Source: Ophiobolus disseminans (taxonomy: Eukaryota > Ascomycota > Dothideomycetes > Pleosporales > Phaeosphaeriaceae). From it: 64,000 bases of DNA. Position numbers and translations under genes: made by a program. This document shows positions 20,427-31,431 of this stretch, one piece after another. The notes beneath the pieces are model-generated. The model saw only the letters and a program-made list of their open reading frames with translations, had not been told where the DNA came from and did not search any database. The stretch covers positions 1,067,575-1,131,574 of the forward strand of contig MU006225.1 of NCBI GenBank assembly GCA_010093685.1. The letters run 5' to 3'. Numbering within the stretch: the first letter of the stretch is position 1; every line of letters begins with the position of its first letter.

Positions 20427-22686
20427 ATGGGATTCAACGACAAGCCGCACATGGTGGTTGGGGTGGATTTTGGCATGACATGTAAGTGAGCTGAAGTCAC
20501 ATCGAACAGGCGCGACGCGTGCAGGTCTTGGCAAGGGCACGGCCTGCTTCACACTAGCGCTCGTCTCAGTTAGCGCCAAAGGAGATCAAACACGTGGCCG
20601 GTACTTCACCATCAATCATGGCGCTGACTGTACATTACCTCTACAGGCACAGGAGTCTCATATGTCAATCTCTCTATCGGTAACGAAACTGTTCGATGGG
20701 TGCAGAAATGGCCTGGCCGCTTCCAGGCCAACGAGAACAAGGTGCCCACCGTCGTTGTCTATCCTACGGGCAGTAGAGAGCCTTCATCATGGGGCTTCCT
20801 CTCAGAGACAATGTCAGAGCAAATAGCCGATGACAAGGAGTATAAAGAGTGGTTCAAGACTTGTCTCGACCCGGAAAAGCTCCGCTTGAAGCAGCAGGAA
20901 GATCCAGAGGGCGCGCCTGCGAGCCTCCAAGAGGTGGAAAGATGGTACGGCGATTACTTGAAGAGGATGTACGAGTACCTTGCGTTCAAGCTCGGTGGTG
21001 AGCTGTCGGGGGTGACGTGGGAAGACGCGAGAGTTGAGTTCATCTTCAGCGTACCGACTACATGGGCTCCAGTACCGACCGTTGAGAATTTCAAGCGAAT
21101 CGTCAAAACGGCAGGCTTTGGTTCGCACCGGAATCATAGCCTGATCATCGGACTCACAGAAGCCGAAGCTGCTGCTGTTCATGCCTCCATCGAAGCTCCA
21201 GGCATCTTCCGCGAGAACGACATCTTGTTAGTCTGCGACGCTGGAGGCGGTACGACTGACCTGAGCGTGCTGAGCGTAACAAATACGGCAAACCAAGCAA
21301 TCAATCTCCAGCAACTGGACGTGGTATATGGCGAGACCATCGGTTCAGCAGCCATCGACTACGAGTTTGAGCAATTGGTCATGCATCGCTTGACATTAGC
21401 AAACGCTACAAATCCTATTGCTATCGATCCCGGCGATGCAGCTTGGGAGATGATGAAGTCACGAGACTTTCAGGCTGTCAAATGCGAATATGGCGCGCCG
21501 GATGACACACCACTGTTCTCCATCGGTATACCACGCGTACCCCAGACATACAATAACAGCGATCCTGACGTTAGGATTCGGAATGGCGAAATGACCTTTG
21601 AACGAGAGGATTTGCAACAACTTTTCGACAAACAGATCGCGAAGCTGTTCAAGTTAATCGATTCACAACTCCAATCACTCTTCCAGAAACTACCGAACGC
21701 ACAAGTCTCACACCTTGTCTTGAGTGGTGGTTTGGGAAACAGCGTATACGTACAATCACAGCTACGGAAACACTATGCCGGAACTACCATCCCTAACGCT
21801 CAGTCGATCTCTGTTCGCATAGCTCCCGATCCTCAACTTGCGGTCTGCAAGGGATTGGTGAGCGACCGAGTTCGCAAACTCCTGACGTCACGTTCTGTGC
21901 TCGGATGGAGGTGCTGCAGGGCTTCGTACGGCACCCTATGCAAGATCGCTTACGACAAGAAAAACCCTGATCACGAAGGCAAAGAGCTGGTTCGAGATCC
22001 ACTCAACGGCAAGCTATATATTGTACAGTCTATCGCTTGGTTTGTGCGAAAGGGCGAGCCGGTCAGCGTCGATCAGCCCATTGTACACCGCTTCATCAAA
22101 AAAGTCAGTCCTGGCGATCCAAGGCGAGCTTTTCCTACCAGCGTGATCGAGTGCAGTCTCGACTCAGGAGCCTTACCAGCCCAGATGAATGAACGTAAGT
22201 GCAGCACCAATGACGTTAGCTAGAGCACAGCAATAGGCCACTAACATCGACTTAGACACGCGCATCATGTGCGAGATAAGCTCTGACCTCTCCACCGCTG
22301 ACGAGAAGAAGTTTGTCGAAAAGAACAAGAACTTCTGGAGCCTGAAGAAGCATTATTTCCGAATCGAATACGCAGTGCGCGTGTTGATTGGCCCGGCTGA
22401 CATACGCTTCGAGCTTTGGTTCGATGACCAAAAGCTCAGCCGGGATCAATCGATCAAGGTTGAGTGGACTCCTACTCCAGCGCCATCAATGGCCACCGAG
22501 CCGGTCGAGCTGCCGATCCGACGCCAAACTGCGAAACTCGATGGATTGATGGCAAGTAGCCAGCCCCTCGCACAGTTAAGAGCGTCTACAAGTCAGGAAG
22601 GAAGCCCCGATGGGACTGACAAGAAGCGAGGGATGGGCGGGCTGTTCGCGAAGGCTAGGGGTGGCAAGTGGATGGTTCAGCGATAA
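20427..22686 (+). CDS. Hsp70/HSPA12-like actin-fold ATPase
   Basis: Exons 20427-20481, 20647-22194 and 22256-22686 give 677 aa. The first intron is long for this window (165 nt); the second has GTAAGT..CACTAACATC..TTAG. The three nucleotide-binding signatures of the actin/Hsp70 fold are present: VGVDFGMTCTGVSYVN (phosphate 1), VCDAGGGTTDLSVLSV (phosphate 2) and VLSGGLGNSVYVQSQL (adenosine). The C-terminal ~230 residues do not look like a canonical Hsp70 substrate-binding domain and there is no EEVD tail. This fits the HSPA12-like family, expanded in filamentous fungi and mostly of unknown client and role. The short first exon is supported because it supplies the essential phosphate-1 loop. 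Confidence 0.85.
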
Positions 22687-23125
22687 CTTGACACTTTGCC
22701 TTTTTAGAATCAGCTGGAAGGGCTGTGGCGCATGATAGATGTAAGCATTGGGAGAGTTCGTGGGTGTCGCTTGGAAGATTGAAAGTGTCTGTTGGTGTTG
22801 TGGGTAGCCTTCAGGAGGTAGAAATAAGCTCATATTTAACCGTTGCATACTGATCATTTCGCATTTTCTCGACCGATCTGGTCAAGACTTAGGGTAAATT
22901 TGTGGCCTTGTGTGGATGGTTTTGTGGTGCTGAAGCGTAGCGCGACGCGGGGAAGTTGCCACCACTACAGTTTAGAGTAAGAATGCCCGCTCTTCCGAAG
23001 CGGAGAGAATTGCCCTGCGTTCTAGCACTAACACCACAACCATAAAGAAGTCCCGATCTTGACCCCAGATGCGACAAAACAACAGCAAAAAAAACGTCTA
23101 CCATTATAGATCCGAGAAGGTCAAG
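22687..23125. other. Intergenic between the Hsp70-like and PhyH genes
   Basis: No gene seen. An in-frame ATG at 23069 could extend the next protein by 19 residues, but the sequence there looks like leader rather than protein. Confidence 0.4.
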
Positions 23126-24349
23126 ATGCCTACATTAGTAATCGACACTCCGATTCTCAATGGTCACACCAACGGCCACGCTAAATCATCAATTCCATCT
23201 CGGACGTTCTCCACCATAAACCCACCCTCACTTTCAGACTTCAAGAAACTCATCAACGAGACACAACCAATCCACTACCCACTCGCCAACACCATCATCT
23301 CCAATGTCCCCATCTACCAACTCCCATCATACTCCTCCTTGGACCCAGACCAGCTCTCCGCCCTCCAAGATGAGTGGTACCACATCCTCCTCTCAGGCCC
23401 AGGCGTATTCGCCACGAAAGGCCTCTACAAAGACGCCGCGCTACTCGACTGCGTAAACACCGTCTTCCGCACTATCGTCGCCGAAGAAAAGCAGATCGCA
23501 GGTCAAAAGGGCGACCACTTCGCGAGCTCAGGCGCAAATGATCGAATCTGGAATTCTTTCTCGAAACACTGTCTGCAAAACTCGACGTCGTTCTTGGAGT
23601 ACTACTCCAACCCATGGCTTCCGCTAATCTCGTCTGCATGGCTGGGTCCGCACCACCGATTGACGGCGCAAGTTAATATCGTCAAGCCGGGCGCTGCGGC
23701 GCAGATATCGCATCGGGATTATCATCTCGGTTTTCAGGATAATGAGTCCTGTGCGAAATTTCCCAAAGCGCTGCAGGTCGCGAGTCAGTTCCTCACACTG
23801 CAAGGTGCGGTCGCGCATTCAGATATGCCTGTGGAGAGTGGCCCCACGCGCTTGTTGCCATTTAGTCAAATGTTTGAGGAGGGGTATATGGCGTATCGCG
23901 TTCCAGAGTTTCAAGAGTACTTTCTCGAGCAGTATGTGTCGGTTGCACTAGGGAAAGGTGATGGGTTATTCTTCAATCCAGCGCTTTTTCATGCAGCGGG
24001 ACAGAACGATTCGAAAGACATACAGCGCTCGGCAAATTTGTTGCAGATCTCGTCGGCGTTTAGCAAGCCGATGGAGATGATTGACACGTATCCGCTGATC
24101 GAAAAGACGTGGGATGGGCTCGTGGAGATGTATGCGAAGGATGGAATGAGCGAAGGGGTGAAGGCTTTTGTGGGTAATGTCGCGGAGGGATATCCATTTC
24201 CGACGAATCTGGATAGGAGAGTGCCTAAGACTGCTGGTATGGCGCCTGCAAGTGAACAAGATCTAGTTATTAAGGGTTTGGAGAAAGAGTGGTCAAGAGC
24301 GACGATACTACGTGAGTTGAGGAAGATGAGGACAGATTCAGCGGCATAA
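23126..24349 (+). CDS. Phytanoyl-CoA dioxygenase (PhyH) family 2-oxoglutarate/Fe(II) oxygenase
   Basis: A single exon of 407 aa from ATG 23126 (MPTLVIDTPILNGHTNGHA). PhyH-family enzymes hydroxylate small molecules using Fe(II), 2-oxoglutarate and O2. The iron ligands are visible as HRDYHLG (HxD) near residue 200. A distal His appears in GDGLFFNPALFHAAG, followed about 15 residues later by QRSANLLQ, where an Arg could hold 2-oxoglutarate. The length fits the fungal subfamily. The substrate is unknown; relatives occur in secondary metabolism and in primary catabolism. The stop is 25 bp from the stop of a convergent SDR gene, but no other biosynthetic genes are near, so a metabolite cluster is not supported. 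Confidence 0.82.
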   Translation: MPTLVIDTPILNGHTNGHAKSSIPSRTFSTINPPSLSDFKKLINETQPIHYPLANTIISNVPIYQLPSYSSLDPDQLSALQDEWYHILLSGPGVFATKGLYKDAALLDCVNTVFRTIVAEEKQIAGQKGDHFASSGANDRIWNSFSKHCLQNSTSFLEYYSNPWLPLISSAWLGPHHRLTAQVNIVKPGAAAQISHRDYHLGFQDNESCAKFPKALQVASQFLTLQGAVAHSDMPVESGPTRLLPFSQMFEEGYMAYRVPEFQEYFLEQYVSVALGKGDGLFFNPALFHAAGQNDSKDIQRSANLLQISSAFSKPMEMIDTYPLIEKTWDGLVEMYAKDGMSEGVKAFVGNVAEGYPFPTNLDRRVPKTAGMAPASEQDLVIKGLEKEWSRATILRELRKMRTDSAA

Positions 24350-24374
24350 ACGAGACCTCATAATACCACTATAC

Positions 24375-25470
24375 TTACGCACCACTCTGCTTTTTGTCAA
24401 TCCCATCCAACACCTCAATAGTATGCTCCCAAACCTTGCTTCCCGTATCCCCCGTCCTCACGTTCTCATAACTCACTTTCTTATTCTCGTCTCCCCTCAT
24501 CCCAACCGCATACGCCCCACCCCCTCTCTCCCTCTGCGTACTAAACGCCACATCCGCACCCTTCACCCCATTTCCCTTCGCAGGAAATCTCCCCGTAGCC
24601 AGAAATACCATCACTGTACCACACGTCTCCGGACTGGTCATATACCAGCTCACCAACGACTTCAACACGCGCCACAACACCCTGAACCACAGGGGATTGA
24701 CATCAGAGTAAAACGTCGGCCCGTCCACGAGGCCGGGGTATACATGTACGAACGCGATCTTCCCCGCGTGCCGGGCAGCCAACTCTTCGAACATGAACGT
24801 CTTCATGAAGACACTGTGGTTGCGCACGGCTGTAATGCCATAGCGCTCGGGACTGGGCGTGCCGATGGGGAGAGCATCGGGTGTGTGGGCGCCCTCGACT
24901 GAGCCGGCGTAAATGGATATCACGTGTGAGGGTTCTGGGGAGGCGAGGAGGAGGGGTGTGAGGCGCTGGATGGTGCGGATACGGGAGTAGTATAGGAGGG
25001 ACATTTGAGTGTCGAGACCTTCTTTCGTTTCTGCATTGATTTAGCTGAGCTACAATAATAAATGTGTTTATCTTACGGGCAGACGCTTGCATCGGCGAAA
25101 GCGCCTGGCTCATATACAAGACATCCAGCCGCGGTTTTCCGCCTGCGAACGGATCACTCTCTTCCTGTTGCGTTATCTCGGCGCATACGCGGTCTACATC
25201 GCTCATCAAGGACAGGTCGTGCGCTTGGATGAATCGCCAGTCTGATCCGGGACTGGTGGCTCGGCCAAATGCTACGACTTCCTCTGCGCGGTCGGGTCTG
25301 CGACCGATGACGTAGACGCGGAGTTTGTCGCCATGGGCTGCGAACGTCGTCGCAAGCGCTTTGGCAACGTAGGTTCCGATACCCGTTGTGCCGCCCACGA
25401 GCGCAATGACGAGGGGCGTTCTGTTTGGAAGTTGAGCGATGCCATCGCGGATGGTCTGGAGGCTTGGCAT
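24375..25470 (-). CDS. Short-chain dehydrogenase/reductase-like protein
   Basis: Exons 25470-25077 and 25030-24375 flank a 46-nt intron (GTAAGA..CTCAGCTAAA..GCAG), giving 349 aa. The N-terminal Rossmann motif is ALVGGTTGIGTYVAKALA and an NNAG-equivalent is DVLYMSQA. The usual catalytic Tyr-x-x-x-Lys is not evident. At the expected place the sequence reads NHSVFMKTFMFEELA, keeping a Lys but with no Tyr four residues before it, as in a fungal SDR subgroup of uncertain activity. The C-terminal ~120 residues include a hydrophobic WFRVLWRVLKSLVSWYM helix that could touch a membrane. It is convergent with the PhyH gene. Confidence 0.82.
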
Positions 25471-25760
25471 GATGGTGTGAGTTAGTGTTCACTCGAGATG
25501 GAGGATAAGCTTAGAGATTATATGAACTTGGAAACAATTATGCACGTCCAGTAAGAGGACTGGCAGATGAATCATACTGACTACATCGCGGAGCAACGTA
25601 TTTACTATGGTGAGCAGACGAATGCAGCAGATGTAACATCGGTGTGAAGAGTCTAGCCGAGAGCTCTGAAATGCTTTTGTTAGTTCACCCGCGTGCCAGG
25701 GACCCGGAAAGATAAAGTATTTCCGACAATATTGGTCCGAGATAATCCTTACCATGTACA

Positions 25761-25777
25761 AAGGAGCTCGTATTTTT
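25761..25777 (+). repeat. 17-bp match to the inverted-repeat element at 42073-42155
   Basis: AAGGAGCTCGTATTTTT is identical to the left arm of the 42-kb element. It sits about 20 bp outside the transposon terminal repeat, with no mirrored partner on the far side. Confidence 0.5.
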
Positions 25778-25797
25778 TGAGTTATCGGCCGTGCGCG

Positions 25798-27907
25798 ACC
25801 ACCTGGCGCACGCCCCCACCTGGCGCACGCGGAACACCATCTATGCCACCACAAAGATGAGACTGTAACTCCACCCACAATAGCTGCAATCATGAGATTT
25901 TCTGGAGTCGCAATATTTACATGTAGATAATGAGTTTGTACAATTTAGATTATGTCAGTAGCTTCTGTGTGGGCTTGATTTTCCTCCCAGAGCGAGAGGT
26001 CTTGATGGCGCGCTCCTCCACAATCACCACTTCTTCCGCCTCTCCATCCACCTCCATGACCTCTGGCTTCTTGATGACCTTGAGGCTGCGTCTCACACCC
26101 TTTTGGGCTAGTCTCACCTCATTCTGGAGTTGTTTTTCCAGCTGCTTGGCCATCTGAAGTTCCTCTTTCTAAGCTCTCTGTTCAGCCACCTTTCTTGTAC
26201 GCTCCTCTTTTGCAATAGCCCTGTTCAACTTGCGCTCTTTAAGGAGCTCAGCCTTAGCAAGCTTTTGTTCCTCTCTCAGCTTGATTGCCTCACTTTTCTG
26301 GTGTTGCAGCTCCTCTTCTGCAAGGTCTTTTTGCTTCTGAAGATCTCGAGCTTGAGCCACCTTAGTAGGTGAGTAAAAGATAGCACCACCAGCATATTCT
26401 TCAGGAGGTTGAAGTAGGAGAGGTTTGCCACGCTTCCTACGCTTCTTCTCATTGGCTAGAGCATCCTTAAGTTGCTCATTTTCATGTTGAAGTAGCGTGT
26501 TTTTCACTGAGATGGTGTGAACTGTTCTGCTGAGTTTCTTAGAGCTGGCATCATGAATATCATCCACAGCTTGCCTCAGAAGACGCTCTATCTTTCTCCA
26601 ATCACTAGCACTTAGTACTGACGTTTTACTATTGCTTGAAGATGGCCTAGAGTTGCTTAGTGTTGCAGATTTGAAGCGGCCAAGGATTTGATCAGGATCA
26701 AATGGGCTAAGCCCTGTGGCTTTGAAGACCTTCAAGATCAGCTTTTCTGTGAAGGAGGAGTTCCAGGCTGCATTAAATAACTGGTAGAAATCGCGTTTTG
26801 TGATAGATGTGAGACCTTGTGAGTTTGCTATAAAGGTAGCCAGCTCAGCCTTGTATGCAGCTGCCAATGGCGCAAACATAACCACATAGAGAGGTTGAAG
26901 AGTATGAGTACTATAAGGAGGATATATAGCTAATAGGATCTTGTTCTGGTTGCAATAGCTGATAAAATCCATAGTAACATGGCTGCCATGGCCATCAAGG
27001 ATAAGTAATCTCCATGAGCTTCGGGCTTTGGCCTTAGTCTCTCAATTAAAGACTTGCTTTAACTAGGCAAGTCCTAGATCATTGCTAGTCTATCCAGATG
27101 GTGATGAGGTGAAGAAAGCTTAGTGTTCTGTTGGCTAAAAGTCCTGTAACCATGTGTCTTGAATATTGCCACTCTTAAGCTTGATAAATCAGCGCTGGTG
27201 TAAGAGCAGATCCATCAGCGCAGATGCAAGCTACTGTAGTAATCCACTTCCTATTGCCATCTTAAAGCATGTGCCTTAACTGCCCTGACTCATATGAAGC
27301 TCTAGAGAAGATGCGCTTCATTTTACTCAGCACACTAATAAGGAAGCCCTTCTTATCCATATTGTATATATAGCGACTATCAATGTTGTAGTGCTTAATA
27401 TTTTGCTTCATAAGCTCGAAGTATAAGGTATACTTAAAGGCAGAATCAGCTTTGTAGCGGTTGCGATCAAGCCCAGTTGCCCAATGTGAGATGAGATCAA
27501 TGCTGTGGCGCTGCACAAATCTATCAGCCCAGTTCTTTCCTACCTCTTTCTAGGCTATCTGGCTTGCAAAATTTCGTACCATTGGCCTGGATGGAGGTAG
27601 TCCACGCCCACAGAGCTCCTTTATATACTGTACAAGCTGGGATTCTTGTGTGTTGTTGAGTAACCGGTCATTTTGGATCTTCTGTGCGCATGACCCTTGA
27701 ACACCTCTGTGACGCTTTGAGAGAGTTGAGCAATTGCAGCCAGATCTTTTCGCATATTCTGAGTACTCAAAATGTTCGCCTATCTTCAGGGAAGTCAGAG
27801 CTTCAAGCGCTTTGTCAATAGGTGTCATATTGGTGGAGATATGGGTGGTTGAAAACCCTGCAATTTTTGGTGTTCGTGTGCGCCAGGTGGGGGCGTGCGC
27901 CAGATGG
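25798..27907 (-). mobile_element. Degenerate pogo/Fot-like (Tc1-mariner superfamily) DNA transposon
   Basis: About 2.1 kb is bounded by terminal inverted repeats of ~40 bp (25798-25839 and 27868-27907). They share the core CTGGCGCACGCCCCCACC and include an internal direct repeat of CACCTGGCGCACG. The transposase frame lies on the minus strand and is broken. Neighbouring DNA resumes ordinary character outside. Exact tips and the expected TA duplication could not be fixed by eye. The element separates the SDR gene from the AT-hook gene. Confidence 0.8.
25950..27828 (-). pseudogene. Broken pogo/Fot-type transposase (HTH, CENP-B, DDE)
   Basis: Pieces are read in order on the minus strand. 27828-27550 (MTPIDKALEALTSLK..) has an HTH-like segment (FEYSEYAKRSGCNCSTLSKR) and part of a CENP-B/Tc5 domain (QLVQYIKELCGRGLPPSR). 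27516-27262 holds YNIDSRYIYNMDKKGFL, matching the first DDE Asp region of pogo transposases. 26972-26169 starts MDFISYCNQNKILLAIYPPY, the second catalytic stretch, then THTLQPLYVVMFAPLA and a long Lys/Glu-rich tail. The final piece is 26153-25950. In-frame stops and shifts separate the pieces, so it cannot be autonomous. Several breaks are TAG/TAA-type, compatible with RIP or plain decay. Confidence 0.85.
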
Positions 27908-28341
27908 TGGCTTACGTTACAGGCTTTCTCTTGAAATCTATGTAATGGGTTACGAATTCTTGCAACACCTGGTGGTAACGCCACGTATCACGAGGCAAGA
28001 GGAAAGAGCAGGGTTGAAATATGATTCTGTACACAGTCATGATAAGACTCCTGCGGTAGTCGTGAAAAATAGGCGCTCATGACGCCATTGCATGCACATA
28101 TATGACCATGCACATACGGCTGCATTCCAGGTGAATGCGTGTGCTTTTTGTACAGGTGCTCGGAGTGCCTCTCCATACCATCCATGCCTCGTCACTCTTC
28201 GAGACCAACTCAAGGAGCTACTCCTTCTTAATCCAAACGCCTAATTCCACTGACCATATAACCTTGTAGAAACGTTGGGTGAGTGTTGTGTGGACGTGAA
28301 TCGGATATCCAAGACACCATTTGTCAATCCTTTATGTGGTT
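27908..28341. other. Intergenic beside the transposon
   Basis: No gene seen. It probably contains the 3' UTR of the AT-hook gene. Confidence 0.4.
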
Positions 28342-29589
28342 CTATCCAAAGATGGGACCAGCCGTAGGCCTTGGCTCAGGCTCGCGAACATACTCATCCG
28401 AGCTATCATCATCGAAGATGGAAGTAGGGTTGTGCGGATGAGCCTCGTCATTCTCGTTCTCGTCCTCGTAATCTTGGCCCAGCGCACCCATATTATCATC
28501 GTCCTGCTCGAATTGAACGACCTCTTGAACATTCATCTCAACGTCCGTGGCCACCTCGGTTGGCGAATCCTCGTCGTCCTCATGGATGATCACATCTTCG
28601 ACCACATCGTTTTGAATGTCATCATTCTGGGCGTTGTAATCAGCATTGGCGGCAGCGTCCATGTCCTCATCGTAGACCTCCTCTTGGATATCCTCGACGA
28701 GTTCGACCAGAACACCTTCCTCATCACTACCAGCAGCTGCACTGGCCAGGAGATCCTGTTCCTCAGCTCCAACCTCCGCGTCAGCCTCAATCTCGTCTTC
28801 GATGTCCGCCTCTGGCGTAGGAAGCGATTCAGCGTCCTGTAAGTCTTGAAGGAACTGATTTACCTGAGCAGCGAACTTGTCTGGAACCTCGATGTTGGTG
28901 TAACCACGCTTCTTGCGCGGGGCAGTAGGCTTAGTGACGCTGGCGTCTTTAGCCTTGCGACCAGGAGCCTTCTTTGGGGGAGGTAGGGGGGCGGCCGCAG
29001 CTTTCGCTGGCCTTCCGCGACGCTTGGTAGGCTGAGGGGCAGGCTCTTCCTTGACCTTCTGCACAGGAGGGAGCCGCGTGCGGAGCTTTGAGCGCATGAC
29101 TGGGTTCATGCGCGGAGCCAGGGCCGCTTTCTTGGAGACCTTCAGGGCAGCCTTGGAGCGAGACTTAGTAACGCGTGGAGAACCTGCGACGCGACTGAGG
29201 TCAAGAGCGGCGGTGGCTGTCCTAGCGGGTCGACCACGGCGCTTTGGTGCCTCTTCAACAGCGGCTTCGACCTTACTGGGGCGCCCGACGCGCTTCTTAA
29301 GTTCGGGCACAGGCTCCTCGACGGCTGCTTTCTTAGCTGGTCTGCCCGTGCGCTTCTTGGGCGCGGGTGCTTCCTCGACGGGAGGTTCAGCGACGACGAC
29401 AGGCTCCTCCGCCTTGACTTTGGAAGGGCGACCGCGCTTCTTTGGCGGCTCAACGTCAGCGGGGGCCTCTTCTGTTTTGGCGGCGCGACCTCGTCGCTTG
29501 GACGCGACAGGTGTCGCAGGTTCTGGTGCAGCCAACCTCTTAGGCCGACCGCGTCCACGCAGGGCATTTGACTGTGCTTTGGGTGGCAT
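28342..29589 (-). CDS. AT-hook chromatin protein with acidic C-terminal half
   Basis: A single exon of 415 aa. The N-terminal half carries an array of AT-hook-like GRP cores in basic context: RGRGRPKRL, KKRGRPSK, KRTGRPAKK, KRVGRPSK, KRRGRPARTA and KRRGRPAKA, about six in ~200 residues. Spacers are rich in Ala, Pro and Glu. AT-hooks bind the minor groove of AT-rich DNA, so a nuclear chromatin role is likely. The second half is strongly acidic (EDIEDEIEADAEVGAEEQD and further Asp/Glu runs) and ends in DDSSDEYVREPEPRP. The charge split is sharp, at about residue 240. No enzymatic domain is seen. It is transcribed towards the transposon. Confidence 0.85.
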   Translation of the reverse strand: MPPKAQSNALRGRGRPKRLAAPEPATPVASKRRGRAAKTEEAPADVEPPKKRGRPSKVKAEEPVVVAEPPVEEAPAPKKRTGRPAKKAAVEEPVPELKKRVGRPSKVEAAVEEAPKRRGRPARTATAALDLSRVAGSPRVTKSRSKAALKVSKKAALAPRMNPVMRSKLRTRLPPVQKVKEEPAPQPTKRRGRPAKAAAAPLPPPKKAPGRKAKDASVTKPTAPRKKRGYTNIEVPDKFAAQVNQFLQDLQDAESLPTPEADIEDEIEADAEVGAEEQDLLASAAAGSDEEGVLVELVEDIQEEVYDEDMDAAANADYNAQNDDIQNDVVEDVIIHEDDEDSPTEVATDVEMNVQEVVQFEQDDDNMGALGQDYEDENENDEAHPHNPTSIFDDDSSDEYVREPEPRPTAGPIFG

Positions 29590-30148
29590 TGTGATTGCGT
29601 GCGATTGTCAATTGATAATGCGCAATAGCAATTGAGTAGTTTTGAGGTGAGGCAGGTGAAAGAGTGGAGTTGATGTTGTTGGTGGGAGCGCCAGAAATGG
29701 AAGGAGCGGGTTGGAGCTAGTTCCTCTAAGTTACCGGTACAGTACCTAGCGTGAACGCGATTGCTCGTGCACGATCTCCACGTGGGGACGTTCATTGTGG
29801 AACCACCAGGTGCTGCAAACGATCGACCAGGATGCCCGTATGTCCTCACCGTACTTTCAACACTCCGCAACATACAGGAAAAGGTTTTAAGGATAGACAG
29901 GACTTTAGAAGATGGGGACACGAATTGCAACACCTGTTGGAACCTGGTGCAACTTTTGTTTTCACTGCTGAATGTCAACTGCAATCCATAACCACATTGT
30001 GGTAAGACAAAACACCAGTATCACCACTACAGCCGCTTCTGATGGCAACTGGGGTGGGAAAGCGCCACATGACACGAGTTTGATTGCATTGCAAGATTTG
30101 ACCTAATTCTCTCAATTCCCCTCCTCCTAGATTATCAAGACGTTCCAC
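29590..30148. other. Intergenic, no gene seen
   Basis: Promoter side of the AT-hook gene and 3' side of the next gene. A 76-codon plus-strand frame at 29761-29991 lacks supporting features. Confidence 0.4.
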
Positions 30149-30733
30149 TTACTTCTCCTTTCTCTCATCGTTTCCCTTCCTCACCGCCTTTCCAGGCCAC
30201 CTTCCACTAAATAGCCTACTTCCCCTCACGTGCACACCCCACCTAAACTCCAGCAGATCATCGATCCTATTCAGCGTCTCATGCACCCTCTCCTTGAACT
30301 CATCGTCTCGCACAGCATCCCACCTCTGCTCCTCCAGCCCCTCGCCCAGATCCAGAAGACCATCTTCTCCAAGGTTTTCAAGCTTACCGCGTGGAATGGG
30401 GTGAGAGGCATGCACGGCGCGGTATAGATCGTCAATATGCTCGGGCATGGCCATGCGAGCACTATGGGAAGTGTGGATCTGGGTCTGCGTGTAGAAAGGT
30501 GAGGCTCGGATGGCTTCGGGCGTTGGGTAAGTCGGATAAGTTGTGTAGACGTCTTCGAAATCGGCGTTGGTGTAGACGTCGTCGGTGAAATTTTGAAGAC
30601 GCTCGAGGTGCCGCATCATTGAGTCGTCGGACATTGCTCTACCGTGGCTGCTTGGTGGGGAGTGAGGAGATGGCGTTCGGTCGTGTGAGACGCCTTTGGT
30701 ATAGGCCGGGGGTGGGCTGTTGTCAGATTTCAT
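30149..30733 (-). CDS. Small unknown protein, 194 aa
   Basis: A single open frame from ATG 30733. The N-terminus is Pro/Ser-rich and probably disordered (MKSDNSPPPAYTKGVSHDRT, including a PPPAY motif that could bind WW domains). The middle is Tyr/Thr-rich (FEDVYTTYPTYPTPEAIRA). The C-terminal ~70 residues contain helix-like FKERVHETLNRIDDLLEFRW and a basic tail. No membrane span is seen. It is not recognised, but composition and length support a real gene. Confidence 0.55.
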   Translation of the reverse strand: MKSDNSPPPAYTKGVSHDRTPSPHSPPSSHGRAMSDDSMMRHLERLQNFTDDVYTNADFEDVYTTYPTYPTPEAIRASPFYTQTQIHTSHSARMAMPEHIDDLYRAVHASHPIPRGKLENLGEDGLLDLGEGLEEQRWDAVRDDEFKERVHETLNRIDDLLEFRWGVHVRGSRLFSGRWPGKAVRKGNDERKEK

Positions 30734-31431
30734 TGTTGGATACAGTGTCTGAGTAGGGAAATGTTTATGAAGATTGATGGAGCGAAACTTGCCTGTTGCA
30801 GGAGGTTTTCAGGAAGTCGGGATACCTGAACGTTTGCCCATTGAATGGCTTAGCTGTTCGCTGAATGTAACCATGTTGCCTGTCAATTCAATCAGTAGCT
30901 TTGGTGACCTCCAGTATCGAGGTGTCATTGTCAAATACTGAGTCATCATTGAAGTAAGATGGAAGATTGTATAGGAAGTAAAAGCCGGTCGGACACGAAT
31001 CCAGGACATTCAACTTCTCCGCATGTTATATCTTCGCACTTCACATGGACGATCTAGTCACAGCCTTGGGTTCCTCAGGATTTGAGAAGAATCATTCGTC
31101 GTGGTGATGAAAGAATTCAGATTGGCAGTCGCGATTTAGAGCTAACAGTCGAGCTTTGCCACATTGGGGTTAGCGCGCGAAAACATAACGCTTCCACCGA
31201 AAGTCGTGTCTTCCAAACATCCGCCACGATCCCGCTTCACCTCCGTACTTTGGCACGTTCTGCGACTCGCTCATATCCAGTACTCAAGGAAATTTACGCT
31301 ATGGAGACTCGCTCGTCACATCGAGACTTATGAAATCGGCCGCCATTGCGTGTTTTGCCCCTTCGCGTGGAGGCGCGATCCTTGATGGAAAGTCGCATGA
31401 TCGTAAAGGGACAAGTCTGGTTTGGTGAATC
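30734..31431. other. Gene-poor stretch, no gene seen
   Basis: Short frames on both strands without protein character. Confidence 0.4.

Noticed and set aside
23126..25470. PhyH oxygenase plus SDR as a secondary-metabolite cluster
   Set aside because: No PKS, NRPS, terpene cyclase, P450, transporter or regulator nearby; two tailoring-type enzymes alone do not make a cluster.
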